Below are positions 8,017-15,789 of a stretch of DNA of 64,000 nt, in pieces. The DNA lies in NCBI RefSeq assembly GCF_014646355.1, contig NZ_BMNH01000004.1:263100-327099 (forward strand), in the 5' to 3' direction. Position 1 is the stretch's first letter; the number at the start of each line of letters is the position of its first letter. The notes under the pieces were generated by a model. It searched no databases, was not told where the DNA came from, and saw nothing but the letters and a program-made list of their open reading frames with translations. The position numbers were made by a program, and so were the translations under genes. The stretch is from Nonomuraea cavernae (lineage in GTDB: Bacteria; Actinomycetota; Actinomycetes; Streptosporangiales; Streptosporangiaceae).

Positions 8017-8109
8017 GGAGGCGTCCGGGTGCCTGGTGGCCCCCCCGGTCTTCAAAACCGGTGGCGCCGAGCAGCTCGGCGCGGCGGGTTCGATTCCCGT
8101 CCGCCTCCG
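8017..8109 (+). tRNA. selC: tRNA-Sec (anticodon TCA)
   Basis: A 93-base selenocysteine tRNA that inserts Sec at UGA codons. The acceptor arms GGAGGCG (8017-8023) and CGCCTCC (8102-8108) pair, with discriminator G at 8109 and no encoded CCA. The anticodon stem CCGGT/ACCGG encloses the loop CTTCAAA, giving anticodon TCA at 8052-8054. A long variable arm (GCGCCGAGCAGCTCGGCGC) and the T loop TTCGATT are clear. The same loop and long arm occur in E. coli selC. No selA, selB, selD or formate dehydrogenase gene is in the window. Confidence 0.93.
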
Positions 8110-8224
8110 CTTCGCAATCCACCAGAGAAATCCCGCACACGGTGTCGATCCGGCCGGCGGGTGTTCGACGCGTTGATGAAGGACGGGGCGCACGCCCCCT
8201 GTTTCACCAACACGGAGGATCGAC

Positions 8225-8695
8225 ATGCAGAAGATCACCACATACCTCTGGTTCGACGACCAGGCCGAGGAGGCCGCCGAGCTCTACACCTCGGTCTTCA
8301 AGAACTCACGGATCGTCCAGGTCCAGCGCTACGGCCAGGGCGGTCCCGGCCCCGAGGGCTCGGCCATGATCGTCACGTTCGAGCTGGAGGGGCAGCGGTT
8401 CATCGCGCTCAACGGCGGCCCGCAGTACACCTTCACCGAGGCCGTCTCGCTCCTCGTCGACTGCGCCTCGCAGGAGGAGGTCGACGAGCTGTGGGACAGG
8501 CTGACCGAGGGCGGCGGCGAGGAGGGGCAGTGCGGCTGGCTGAAGGACAAGTTCGGGCTGTCCTGGCAGATCATCCCGCGCCGGCTCCAGGAGGCGCTGA
8601 GCGACCCCGATCCGGCCAAGGCGCAGCGTGCCGTGCACGCCATGCTCGGCATGCGGAAGATCGACATCCAGGGTCTCGTCGACGCCGCCGGATAG
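8225..8695 (+). CDS. VOC family protein (PhnB-like)
   Basis: A 156-residue protein of the glyoxalase/bleomycin-resistance (vicinal oxygen chelate) superfamily, PhnB-like subgroup (PF06983). It starts with [19 protein letters not shown] and contains [10 protein letters not shown] and the [17 protein letters not shown] stretch, which are characteristic; the [10 protein letters not shown] segment near residue 115 is the usual C-terminal signature. Members are small dimeric metal-site proteins whose reactions are mostly unknown. GGAGG lies 6 bases upstream of ATG 8225. It stands alone after the tRNA gene and converges with the RraA-like gene. Confidence 0.85.
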   Translation: MQKITTYLWFDDQAEEAAELYTSVFKNSRIVQVQRYGQGGPGPEGSAMIVTFELEGQRFIALNGGPQYTFTEAVSLLVDCASQEEVDELWDRLTEGGGEEGQCGWLKDKFGLSWQIIPRRLQEALSDPDPAKAQRAVHAMLGMRKIDIQGLVDAAG

Positions 8696-8697
8696 CC

Positions 8698-8729
8698 GGG
8701 CCTGACCAGGGCCTGACCAGGGCCTGAGC
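8698..8729 (+). repeat. Three direct repeats of GGGCCTGACCA
   Basis: Three near-perfect copies of an 11-base unit (GGGCCTGACCA, GGGCCTGACCA, GGGCCTGAGCA) lie between the convergent VOC and RraA-like genes. They do not form an obvious terminator hairpin. Confidence 0.6.
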
Positions 8730-8734
8730 ACGGG

Positions 8735-9205
8735 TCATTCGCGGGTCACGAGGATGCCGTCGTCGTCGCTGTAGAGCTCGGCGCCGGGCGCGAAGGTGAC
8801 GCCGCCGAAGGTCACCGGGACGTCGCGCTCCCCGGTGCCCTCCTTGCCGCCCTTGCGGGGGTTGGAGCCGAGGGCCTTGAGACCGAGGTCCAGCTCCCGC
8901 AGGGCGGCGACGTCGCGGACCGCGCCGTTGACGACCACCCCGGCCCAGCCGCCGGTCACGGCGAGGCCCGCGATGACGTCGCCGACCAGCGCGCGGCGCA
9001 GGGAGCCGCCGCCGTCCACGACCAGCACCCGGCCCCGGCCGGGCTCGGACAGCACGGCCTTGAGCAGGGCGTTGTCCTCGTGGCAGCGCACGGTCGTGAT
9101 CGTGCCGTGGAAGGCGCGCCGCCCGCCGTACTGGCGTAGTTGCAGCTCGCAGGAGCCGAGCTCGTCGCCGCGCTCGTCGTACAGGTCGGCCGTGACGATG
9201 TGCAT
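8735..9205 (-). CDS. RraA family protein
   Basis: A 156-residue protein of the RraA/HMG-aldolase family. Members either inhibit RNase E (RraA) or act as class II 4-hydroxy-4-methyl-2-oxoglutarate aldolases; sequence alone does not separate them. Visible family segments are [18 protein letters not shown] near residue 80 and [12 protein letters not shown] near residue 107, holding the conserved Gly-Asp and Arg-Asp residues of the active cleft. ATG 9205 is chosen because GGGAAGG precedes it by 6 bases; an in-frame upstream start at 9241 has no ribosome site. Confidence 0.83.
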   Translation of the reverse strand: MHIVTADLYDERGDELGSCELQLRQYGGRRAFHGTITTVRCHEDNALLKAVLSEPGRGRVLVVDGGGSLRRALVGDVIAGLAVTGGWAGVVVNGAVRDVAALRELDLGLKALGSNPRKGGKEGTGERDVPVTFGGVTFAPGAELYSDDDGILVTRE

Positions 9206-9285
9206 GGTGCGCCTTCCCTGGGCGGAGCGGGAGATCTCCACCTTAGGGGCCGGTGCAGGTGAGGGTGACCCGGGGCGACGACCAC

Positions 9286-9365
9286 GTCAGGTCGCCTTCG
9301 GGTCAGGTCGCCTTCGGGTCAGGTCGCCATCGGGTCAGGTCGCCTTCGGGTCAGGTCGCCATCGC
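9286..9365 (-). repeat. Five tandem 16-base repeats at the 3' end of the STAS gene
   Basis: Five head-to-tail copies of GTCAGGTCGCC(T/A)TCGG run from 9286 to 9365 and differ only at one T/A position and the last base. The copy nearest the STAS gene supplies its last codons and stop (the minus-strand reading is ATGGCGACCTGA). The array therefore grew from the end of the gene into the spacer. Confidence 0.85.
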
Positions 9366-9674
9366 GAAGCTGCGGTTCAGGCCGGTGATGTGCAGCAGCC
9401 TGGACATGTACGGGCGGGGCTCGGTCAGGGCGAGGACGATGCCCATGGCTCTGGCGCGGTTCTGGATGCCGATCAGGATGGTCAGGCCGGAGGCGTCACA
9501 GAAGGACACCTGGGACAGGTCGATGATCAGCGTGTTCGTACAGGAGCGGAGCGCGTCCAGCAACTGGATGCGAAGCGCCTTGCTGGTGAGGATGTCGATC
9601 TCGCCGGACAGGTGGACGATGGTCGGGGCCGAGGGGCCGGCTCTGCCGGCGGGTACGGTTTCGAGCATGGCCAT
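9351..9674 (-). CDS. STAS-domain anti-sigma factor antagonist
   Basis: A 107-residue protein of the SpoIIAA/RsbV family. It would bind an anti-sigma kinase and so free a stress sigma factor, being switched off by phosphorylation. The fold is visible as VHLSGEIDILTSKAL near residue 20, then IIDLSQVSFCDASGLTILIG near residue 50, in which the serine of DASG is the usual phosphorylation site. No anti-sigma kinase or sigma gene is adjacent, although a SpoIIE-type phosphatase that could act on such proteins is encoded at 60476. The last codons lie within a tandem repeat. Confidence 0.88.
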   Translation of the reverse strand: MAMLETVPAGRAGPSAPTIVHLSGEIDILTSKALRIQLLDALRSCTNTLIIDLSQVSFCDASGLTILIGIQNRARAMGIVLALTEPRPYMSRLLHITGLNRSFAMAT

Positions 9675-9842
9675 CGGTTTTCCTTTGCTGGAGACCTCCG
9701 GGCTTCAGCCCTGGAGAGGAAGGCGAATCCGCCGCCGAGCGGCGTGAGAGAAGAAGAGAGGTGGCCAGGTGCCCGGAGCCGGCCATGCGGCCCGGTCGCC
9801 GGGGGTCGGTGGCGGATGGGCCCCCTGCCGGGCGGCGGGTGG

Positions 9843-10415
9843 TCAGGTGGTCGGGGTCCGAAGAAGGGCCGTACGGCCCGCGAGGTGCCCGCCCTCGTTC
9901 TCCCAGCCGGACGGATCGTTCTCGTCCGGCGTGCCGGCGCCCGTCATCACCGGGCGGTGGGCGGTGTCGAGGATGTCGGCCGGATGGAGGCCGGGCGTGC
10001 CGCCGGCCGCGAGTTCGAGCGCGGCCGAACCGTTCGGCGCGTCCGGTGGGATGACCAGCAGCGTGATGTACTCGGTGCCCGCGAGGATCAGCGTGATCAC
10101 GCGGGGGTCGCCGACGCGGAACCAGCCGACCCTTACCTGGCGGCCTCGTGCCGGGACGCGGCGAGGGATGTGGTCCCACGAGTCGAGGTGCAGGCCGACG
10201 CGCAGCGTGGTGCGGCCGAGTCGCTGGTCGACGGCGGAGATCAGGCCGGGAAGTTGGGCGGCGGCGTCACGAGAGTAGGGCCACCAGGCCCCGTCCACCA
10301 TGGTCCTCCGTCCGAGGCCGGGATCGAGGCTGACGCGGACCAGGGAGTCGGTCGTGGGAATCGCGGTGGCGACGGCGCTCATCGGCTTGAGATGCGAAAG
10401 GATGGTTGGCGTCAT
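9843..10415 (-). CDS. DUF5994 family protein
   Basis: A 190-residue cytoplasmic protein with the actinobacterial DUF5994 domain over about residues 25-145. The segments LGRRTMVDGAWWPYSRD, VGLHLDSWDHIPRR and VRVGWFRVGDPRVITLI are typical of the family, whose function is not known. The C-terminal 50 residues are Gly/Pro/Asp-rich and look disordered. ATG 10415 is used; ATG 10382 is possible. About 90 bases upstream the minus strand reads GGGACCGAGGACA, a weak relative of the DosR-like boxes described elsewhere. Such genes often sit near STAS or stress genes, as here. Confidence 0.75.
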   Translation of the reverse strand: MTPTILSHLKPMSAVATAIPTTDSLVRVSLDPGLGRRTMVDGAWWPYSRDAAAQLPGLISAVDQRLGRTTLRVGLHLDSWDHIPRRVPARGRQVRVGWFRVGDPRVITLILAGTEYITLLVIPPDAPNGSAALELAAGGTPGLHPADILDTAHRPVMTGAGTPDENDPSGWENEGGHLAGRTALLRTPTT

Positions 10416-10602
10416 GATCGCCTGGCCTGTCCAGACCCTCGAAAGGGTCCAAAGCGGTGTATCGCCGCGGGCGACGCCAACCTGAATGCCAACGTACGGA
10501 ATGTCCTCGGTCCCTTGAGTATACCCCGCGGAGCGGCCGACCGCCGTTGGCTGGAGCGCCAGGCTGGACCGTCAGGGCTTTCGAAGGCGAGGTCATCCAC
10601 CT

Positions 10603-12075
10603 TCACGGACGTTCCATCGCCTTGATGAGGGTGCCGAGTGCCACGCGGGCGAACCCGACGCGGGTGTCGCTCGCCCCGTACGGCAGCCACAGAGCGCCGG
10701 CGTGCGACAGGCCCCCGCAGGAGTAGACGACGTTGGGCACGTAACCTTCGCGTTCGGTGTCGTCGAAGGTGAGAAGCGGGCGGGGGAGTTCGGCGATGAC
10801 GCGGTGCGGCTGGTGCAGGTCGAGAAGCAGCGCTCCGATGGCGTACGCGCGCATGGGACCCACCCCATGGGTCAGCACGAGCCAGCCGAACCGGGTCTCG
10901 ATCGGGGACCCGCAGTTGCCGGTCTGCGTGAGTTCCCAGCTTCGGCGGGGGATGTGGAGAGGCGCGACCGGTTGCCACCTGCTGTGCCGGTCGAAGGCGG
11001 CCAGGCCGATGGTCTCGCCGTCGGAGCGGCACAACGCGAGGGTTCGCCCGCCCACAGGACGCGGGAACAGCGCCATGCCCTTGTTGGCGGCGGCGGGACC
11101 GTGCAGCGGTGTGATCTCGAACCGGCGGAGGTCGTCGCTGGCGAGCAGGTGTGAGCGGATGCGCCGCCCGTCGTAGGCGGTGTAGGTGGCGCGGTACGAC
11201 GGCAGGCCGTCTTCGTTGTGCGCCCATACGAACCGGGCGTCCTCCATGCCGTTGCTCTCGGCCGCCGTGGCCGGCCAGAGCACCCGCCGGTGGAGGGGCA
11301 CGTCGGCGGGGAAGGTGACGGCGTAGGCGGAGCGCGTCGCGCGGCGCAGCTCCTCCAGAGTCCGGTGCGTGGTGGTGCGGGTGAGCAGGTCGGTGGGAAG
11401 ACCGGCGACCGCGTGTTCGAAGTCGTCGTCGTCGAAGTGCTCGGGCAGGGAGTCGAGCACGGTGGCGGAGACCTCGTTGTCGCAGCCCTCGTCGGTGAGC
11501 CCGGCGGCGAACAGGTCGCGCCGGTGGTGGGTGCCGAGCCGGCGTCCGACGGCCAACGGTCCCGAGCGGTCGACGACGGTGAGGTCGGAGCCGGGCCCGA
11601 GCAGTGCCGTGGCGAAGCCGATGGAGGACAGGTGGCCCTCGCCGATCTGCCGGAGGCTGACCACCACACGGAGCTGTCCGGTGTCCAGGCCGGACTGATC
11701 GGGGTGAGGCGCCATGGAGGGATTGCACAGCGCGGCGCCCTCCACGGCGTACTCGTGACTGAAGTAGGCGCCGACGAGCAGCCGAGCCGGGAGCGGGAGG
11801 TCGACGTGGCGCCGGACCCGGTGCCGGACCAGGTCATAGTGGTGGGCGAAGGTGGCTTCGAGATCGTGGTGCCGCCCGGCGAATCGCCGCAGCGTGTCCT
11901 GGAGCATGCCGGTGGTCTCGTCAGGGCCGAGGAGGCCGATGCGGTCGATCAGGGCGGCCGCCCGGGTACGGGTCAGGGCGGCGTCCTCGCCGGGCACGAA
12001 CAGCTTGATGATCACTCTTCGCGCGTCGGGAGCGAGTGTCGGGCCGAGCCGTGTCGCCAGGTCCCGGCCGGTCAC
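10603..12075 (-). CDS. GH130-like glycosidase/phosphorylase
   Basis: A 490-residue protein related to GH130 enzymes, which phosphorolyse or hydrolyse beta-mannosides. The five-bladed propeller part begins near residue 140 with ALCNPSMAPHP and QIGEGHLSSIGF; GMEDARFV near residue 275 carries the conserved acidic residue. The first 130 residues are a helical extension. It is the last gene of a three-gene leftward operon: GTG 12075 overlaps the stop of the six-hairpin gene (GTGA). Together with GT4 and six-hairpin partners this is a recurrent actinomycete locus, probably for making or recycling a mannose-containing glycan. The substrate is unknown. Confidence 0.8.
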   Translation of the reverse strand: MTGRDLATRLGPTLAPDARRVIIKLFVPGEDAALTRTRAAALIDRIGLLGPDETTGMLQDTLRRFAGRHHDLEATFAHHYDLVRHRVRRHVDLPLPARLLVGAYFSHEYAVEGAALCNPSMAPHPDQSGLDTGQLRVVVSLRQIGEGHLSSIGFATALLGPGSDLTVVDRSGPLAVGRRLGTHHRRDLFAAGLTDEGCDNEVSATVLDSLPEHFDDDDFEHAVAGLPTDLLTRTTTHRTLEELRRATRSAYAVTFPADVPLHRRVLWPATAAESNGMEDARFVWAHNEDGLPSYRATYTAYDGRRIRSHLLASDDLRRFEITPLHGPAAANKGMALFPRPVGGRTLALCRSDGETIGLAAFDRHSRWQPVAPLHIPRRSWELTQTGNCGSPIETRFGWLVLTHGVGPMRAYAIGALLLDLHQPHRVIAELPRPLLTFDDTEREGYVPNVVYSCGGLSHAGALWLPYGASDTRVGFARVALGTLIKAMERP

Positions 12076-13076
12076 GACTGCCACGAGGCGTGCTGCATGG
12101 TGGAGATCAGCGCGATGGTCGACTCCGCCCCCTGGTTGAGGTTGGGACCGTGCGCGGTCAGCCCGTCGTACCCGCCTCCGGTCGCCGCATCCCACATCGG
12201 CGCGCCGGCGTCGTTCGCGCCCTGGAACCAGGCCACCGGCCGCCGCAGACGCTCCTGCCAGAGCGGGTCGCCGGTGACGGCCGCCGCGGTGGCGCAGGCG
12301 TCGGCGAGCGCGGCGACCTCGATCGGCTGCTGGTCGTAGCGTTCGCGCGGCGCGCCCCGCCGCCAGCCGGTGACGGGGACGACCGTCAGTCGGCCGTCCC
12401 TCGTCTGGACATCGCACAGCCAGTCGAGCATCCGCAGGCCGCCGGTGAGCGACTGCCGGTCGCCGCCCAGGTGCCCGGCGGCGATGAGCACCTCGGCCAG
12501 GGCGGCGTTGGCATAGGTCAGGTACGGCTGCGGCCACGGCCAGCCGGGGTCCTCCGCTGGAGTGCCGATCATCCGGGCGGCGTCCTTCAGCAGGGCGGCG
12601 GCCACGCTGTCGTCCGGATGGACACGTAGGACCTCGGCGGCGCCGAGCCCCGCGAACGCCATGGAACGCGGATGCGGTGACCGCTGCGCGGCGCCGAGGG
12701 CGAAGGCGAGCTGCGCCTCCGCCCGGATCCAGGGGGCGGAGCCGCGGGCCGCCGCGGTGCCCAGCCCCCACAGCGCTCGTCCCCACCAGTCGCCGACGCC
12801 GGGCCGGTCACTCCAGCGCCGATCGAAGCCGAGCCGGTTGCGGAACCCGCCGGAGGCGTCCTGGGCGTGGGTGAGGAATGCCAGATAGCACTCGGCCAGC
12901 CGTCGCACTCGGGGGGCCGGGGCCGGCTCCCGGCTGGTGATGACGAGCCCGCGCGCGACGTCGTCGGTGCAGTAACCGTGCTCACGGCGTACGACGGCGT
13001 GCCGGGCGTGTTCGTACAGGCCGGTGTCGTCGCTCAGCCGGATCAGGTGCCCGAAGCCGGGTAGAGCGCCGTTCAT
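12072..13076 (-). CDS. Six-hairpin (alpha/alpha barrel) glycosidase-like protein
   Basis: A 334-residue protein, often annotated only as a glycosyltransferase in actinomycetes, whose repeated helical hairpins look like an (alpha/alpha)6 barrel. Recognisable pieces are HGYCTDDVARGL near residue 35, GWPWPQPYLTYANAALAEVLIA near residue 180 written here in part (GWPWPQPYLTYANA), and YDQQPIEVAALADAC near residue 250. Acidic residues in DDVAR and QQPIE are good catalytic candidates, but this is inference. ATG 13076 overlaps the GT4 stop (ATGA) and its own stop overlaps the GH130 start, so all three are coupled. Confidence 0.7.
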   Translation of the reverse strand: MNGALPGFGHLIRLSDDTGLYEHARHAVVRREHGYCTDDVARGLVITSREPAPAPRVRRLAECYLAFLTHAQDASGGFRNRLGFDRRWSDRPGVGDWWGRALWGLGTAAARGSAPWIRAEAQLAFALGAAQRSPHPRSMAFAGLGAAEVLRVHPDDSVAAALLKDAARMIGTPAEDPGWPWPQPYLTYANAALAEVLIAAGHLGGDRQSLTGGLRMLDWLCDVQTRDGRLTVVPVTGWRRGAPRERYDQQPIEVAALADACATAAAVTGDPLWQERLRRPVAWFQGANDAGAPMWDAATGGGYDGLTAHGPNLNQGAESTIALISTMQHASWQS

Positions 13077-14212
13077 GGCAGCGCCGCCGCCACGGCGACG
13101 GGGCGTTCGGCGAGGAGGGACCGGGCCAGGACGTGATAACGGGCCGCGACCGCCGGCCACAACAGCGCCGGGACCAGCGCCTGGGTCCGGGCGGCGAGTT
13201 CCCCGGCCAGGCCGGGCTCGGTGATGACGCGGCGGATGGCGGCGGCCAGCGCGACGGGATCGCCATGCGGGACGAGCAGCCCCGGCCCGCCGGAGAGCAG
13301 CTCCACGGCGTGCGGGAAGGAGGTGGCGACGACCGGCACGCCGGCGGCCACGGCCTCGATCAGCACGCCGGAGGTGACCTGCTCAGGTGAGTCGTAGGGG
13401 AGTACGACGATGTCGGCCGAGCGGACCAGCCGCCGCAGTGAGGCCTCGTCCCGGTAGAGGGGGTCGAACCGTACGGCGCCGGAGATGCCGAGTCGTTCGC
13501 TGATCTCGAACAGGCTGTCGCGGTAGGCCTCCCCCTGGAATTCCAGCACCTTGGGGTGGGTCTTCCCGGCAACGGTGTAGGCAGGAGGCGGTGTCAGGTC
13601 CGTCAGAAGGGCGAGCGCCCGCAACGCCCACTCGATGCCCTTGCCGGGGCCGAGCAGTCCCCAGGTGAGCAGGTGCGGCCGGAGGCGCCGCCGCGCCCGG
13701 ACTCGCGTGTGGTCGGGCGCGCCGTGCGGGATGACGGACACCTTGCCGGCGTCGACGCGATAGCCGGCCAGCAGCCGGTCGCGGGCGGTTCCGGTCATGG
13801 TCACGATCGCGTCGGCGGCCGCCACGATCTGTTCGAGCAGCGCTCTCTGCGCCACGGTGGGCCCGGTCAGGACGGTGTGCAGGACCACGATGACGGGCAC
13901 GGTCAGGCTGCGGATCAGCGGCAGGACGTCACGGCCGTTCGCGCCGGGGTAGATGCCGTATTCGTGCTGGACGATGGCCACGTCGAAGTCGCAGAGGGCG
14001 GAGGCGGCGGCCTGCCAGCCGCCGGGCCCGCCGGGAGCCCACGTGTGCACGACCTCGGGAAGAAGTCGTATGTCATCGCCTTCCGCGGCGACACGGACGA
14101 TGCCGCCGGACGTGCCTCCCCTGGTGAGATGGGCGGCCAGGGCGGAGTTGAAGGTCGCGAGTCCGCACTGTGTCGGCGGATGGGTGCTGAGAAAGCCGTA
14201 TGTGCAGGCCAA
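13073..14212 (-). CDS. Glycosyltransferase family 4
   Basis: A 379-residue retaining GT4 enzyme with GT-B fold. The N-terminal Rossmann part opens YGFLSTHPPTQCGLATF, a form common in actinomycete GT4 genes next to GH130. The sugar-nucleotide domain begins near residue 185 (LLTWGLLGPGKGIEWAL) and has the donor-binding motif SPEQVTSGVLIEAVAAGVPVV near residue 285, with Glu at the usual E-x7-E position. It starts at TTG 14212: the upstream ATG at 14219 is out of frame, TGA blocks the frame at 14218, and GGAAGG lies 8 bases before the TTG. First gene of the three-gene operon. Confidence 0.85.
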   Translation of the reverse strand: MACTYGFLSTHPPTQCGLATFNSALAAHLTRGGTSGGIVRVAAEGDDIRLLPEVVHTWAPGGPGGWQAAASALCDFDVAIVQHEYGIYPGANGRDVLPLIRSLTVPVIVVLHTVLTGPTVAQRALLEQIVAAADAIVTMTGTARDRLLAGYRVDAGKVSVIPHGAPDHTRVRARRRLRPHLLTWGLLGPGKGIEWALRALALLTDLTPPPAYTVAGKTHPKVLEFQGEAYRDSLFEISERLGISGAVRFDPLYRDEASLRRLVRSADIVVLPYDSPEQVTSGVLIEAVAAGVPVVATSFPHAVELLSGGPGLLVPHGDPVALAAAIRRVITEPGLAGELAARTQALVPALLWPAVAARYHVLARSLLAERPVAVAAALP

Positions 14213-14369
14213 CAGTCATGCCTTCCGGTATTCGGCCGCCCCGAAATGCGGTGCGGCCTCACGCGATGAAGACGTCCATCAGGCAGCGTGTGCGCGGATG
14301 GACCTGAGCCTGGCACCGGGGCCGCCCTCGTGCGGGCCCGGCGTAGCGACCCGTTGCCGACGGCAGGGC

Positions 14370-14512
14370 CTATATCACCTGAACGGTATCAGGCTCCTGT
14401 CTCGCCACTATGGCGTGGTAGATCCGGACATAGTCGGTCACCATCGCCCGCCGTCGACGTGCGGCGCGACCTGCTCATCGAAGTAGCGCTCATCCTGGAC
14501 GATCCCGCAGAC
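14370..14512 (-). pseudogene. Remnant of a second GT4 glycosyltransferase gene
   Basis: Reading leftwards, 14512-14451 encodes CGIVQDERYFDEQVAPHVDGG, a segment that in intact GT4 neighbours of this locus type sits in the middle of the C-terminal domain. After a change of frame near 14440 the sequence continues MVTDYVRIYHAIVARQEP and ends at TAG (14370-14372), which resembles the last helix of the same enzyme family. So about 140 bases of two coding pieces remain, with the rest deleted. It lies just upstream of the intact GT4 gene; the remaining 14220-14369 and 14513-14583 hold no gene I can see. Confidence 0.55.
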
Positions 14513-14583
14513 CGGCCATGTTCGGACACCACACGGGCCGGGCGGCCACGGTTCCGGGGGCGCCTGCCGGGCAGAGTCCGGAT

Positions 14584-15726
14584 GTGAACGACGTCTGGGA
14601 CCTGGTGGTGGTGGGCGGCGGGCCGGCCGGGGCGGCGGCGGCCCTGCGGGCGGCGCAACTCCGGCCGGACGGGCGGATCCTGCTGCTCGACAAGGCCGAC
14701 TTCCCCCGGGACAAGGCCTGCGGCGACGGCATCGCGGCCCACGGCCGTGACGAGCTGGCCCTGCTCGGCCTGCCCGGTCTGCTCGACGACTACCGGCCCA
14801 CCTCCCGCCTCACGGTCGTCGCCCCCGGCGGCACGCGCGTGTCGGCCACGGCGGCGCGGCCCAACCACGTGGTCCCGAGGACGGTGTTCGACGCCCGCCT
14901 CGTCGAGGCCGCCCGGGCCCGGGGCGTCGAGGTGCGCCGTCACCGCGTCCGCGCGCTCGCGGCGACCGGCCCGCATGTCGTGATCGACGGCTGCCTGACG
15001 GCCCGCGCCGTGGTCGCCGCCGACGGGGCCAACTCGGCCGTGCGCCGCCTCATCGGGCTGCCGGCCTCTGCCGACCGGCACACCGCCATCGCGGTACGCG
15101 GCTACTCCGACGTGGCCGCCTCCGACGACGTACAGCTCATCGCCATGCAGAAGGAGGGCTGGCCGGCCTACGCCTGGTCGTTCCCCATCGGCGACGGCAC
15201 CGCCAACGTCGGCTTCGGGATGCTCCTTCCCCGGCTGCGCGCCACGGGGCTGCCGGGCCGGGAGGTGCTGCACGGGCGGCTCGCCCGCCTGCTGCCCGAC
15301 CAGCCGGCCCGCGACCTGCGCGCCCACCACCTGCCGCTGTCGTCCGGCCGGCCGAAGGCCGGGGCCGGGCGGGTGATGCTGGCCGGTGACGCCGCGAGCC
15401 TCATCAACCCGCTCACCGGCGAAGGCATCTACTACGCCCTGCTGTCGGGCCGGCTCGCAGGCGAGGCGGCCGTCCAGGCGGCCGACGACCCGTTGCCCGC
15501 CTACCTGCGCAAGCTGCGGGCGGCCCTCGGGAGCCATCTGCGCACCACCGACGTGCTCGCCCGGCTCGCCCAGTCGCCCGGTTTCATCGACGCCGCCATC
15601 GGCACGGCCGCGCGCCGCGAGGAGATGTTCGACGTGCTCGTCGACGTGGGCCTCGGCGCGGGCCTCGTGCCCCTTCCGATCGCCCTGGCCGTAGGCCGCC
15701 GCTGGCTCCGCGACGCGTTCACCTGA
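14584..15726 (+). CDS. Geranylgeranyl reductase-family FAD-dependent oxidoreductase
   Basis: A 380-residue flavoprotein of the geranylgeranyl reductase/aromatic hydroxylase group. The FAD dinucleotide fold is VVVGGGPAGAAAALRAAQL at the N-terminus, followed by DKADFPRDKACGDGI near residue 40, a geranylgeranyl-reductase hallmark, and the second FAD motif VMLAGDAASLINPLTGEGI near residue 265. It probably saturates prenyl double bonds or oxidises a prenylated aromatic. GTG 14584 is used; ATG 14518 is the alternative. It converges with the UbiA gene, next to a type III PKS operon, and is likely part of that pathway. Confidence 0.8.
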   Translation: MNDVWDLVVVGGGPAGAAAALRAAQLRPDGRILLLDKADFPRDKACGDGIAAHGRDELALLGLPGLLDDYRPTSRLTVVAPGGTRVSATAARPNHVVPRTVFDARLVEAARARGVEVRRHRVRALAATGPHVVIDGCLTARAVVAADGANSAVRRLIGLPASADRHTAIAVRGYSDVAASDDVQLIAMQKEGWPAYAWSFPIGDGTANVGFGMLLPRLRATGLPGREVLHGRLARLLPDQPARDLRAHHLPLSSGRPKAGAGRVMLAGDAASLINPLTGEGIYYALLSGRLAGEAAVQAADDPLPAYLRKLRAALGSHLRTTDVLARLAQSPGFIDAAIGTAARREEMFDVLVDVGLGAGLVPLPIALAVGRRWLRDAFT

Positions 15727-15789
15727 CCGTCCGCCGGCGGGCGGTCCGGGTGTCCGTCAGGTGGGCGTCCGGTGTCCGTCCGGTGTCCG

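Noticed and set aside
9286-9365. CRISPR array
   Set aside because: The units are directly adjacent with no spacers, only 16 bases long, and no cas gene is present. No other array was seen in the window.
14518-14583. Upstream ATG as the start of the geranylgeranyl-reductase-like gene
   Set aside because: The added 22 residues are not family-like and overlap the GT4 remnant region; GTG 14584 gives the normal N-terminus, though this is not certain.
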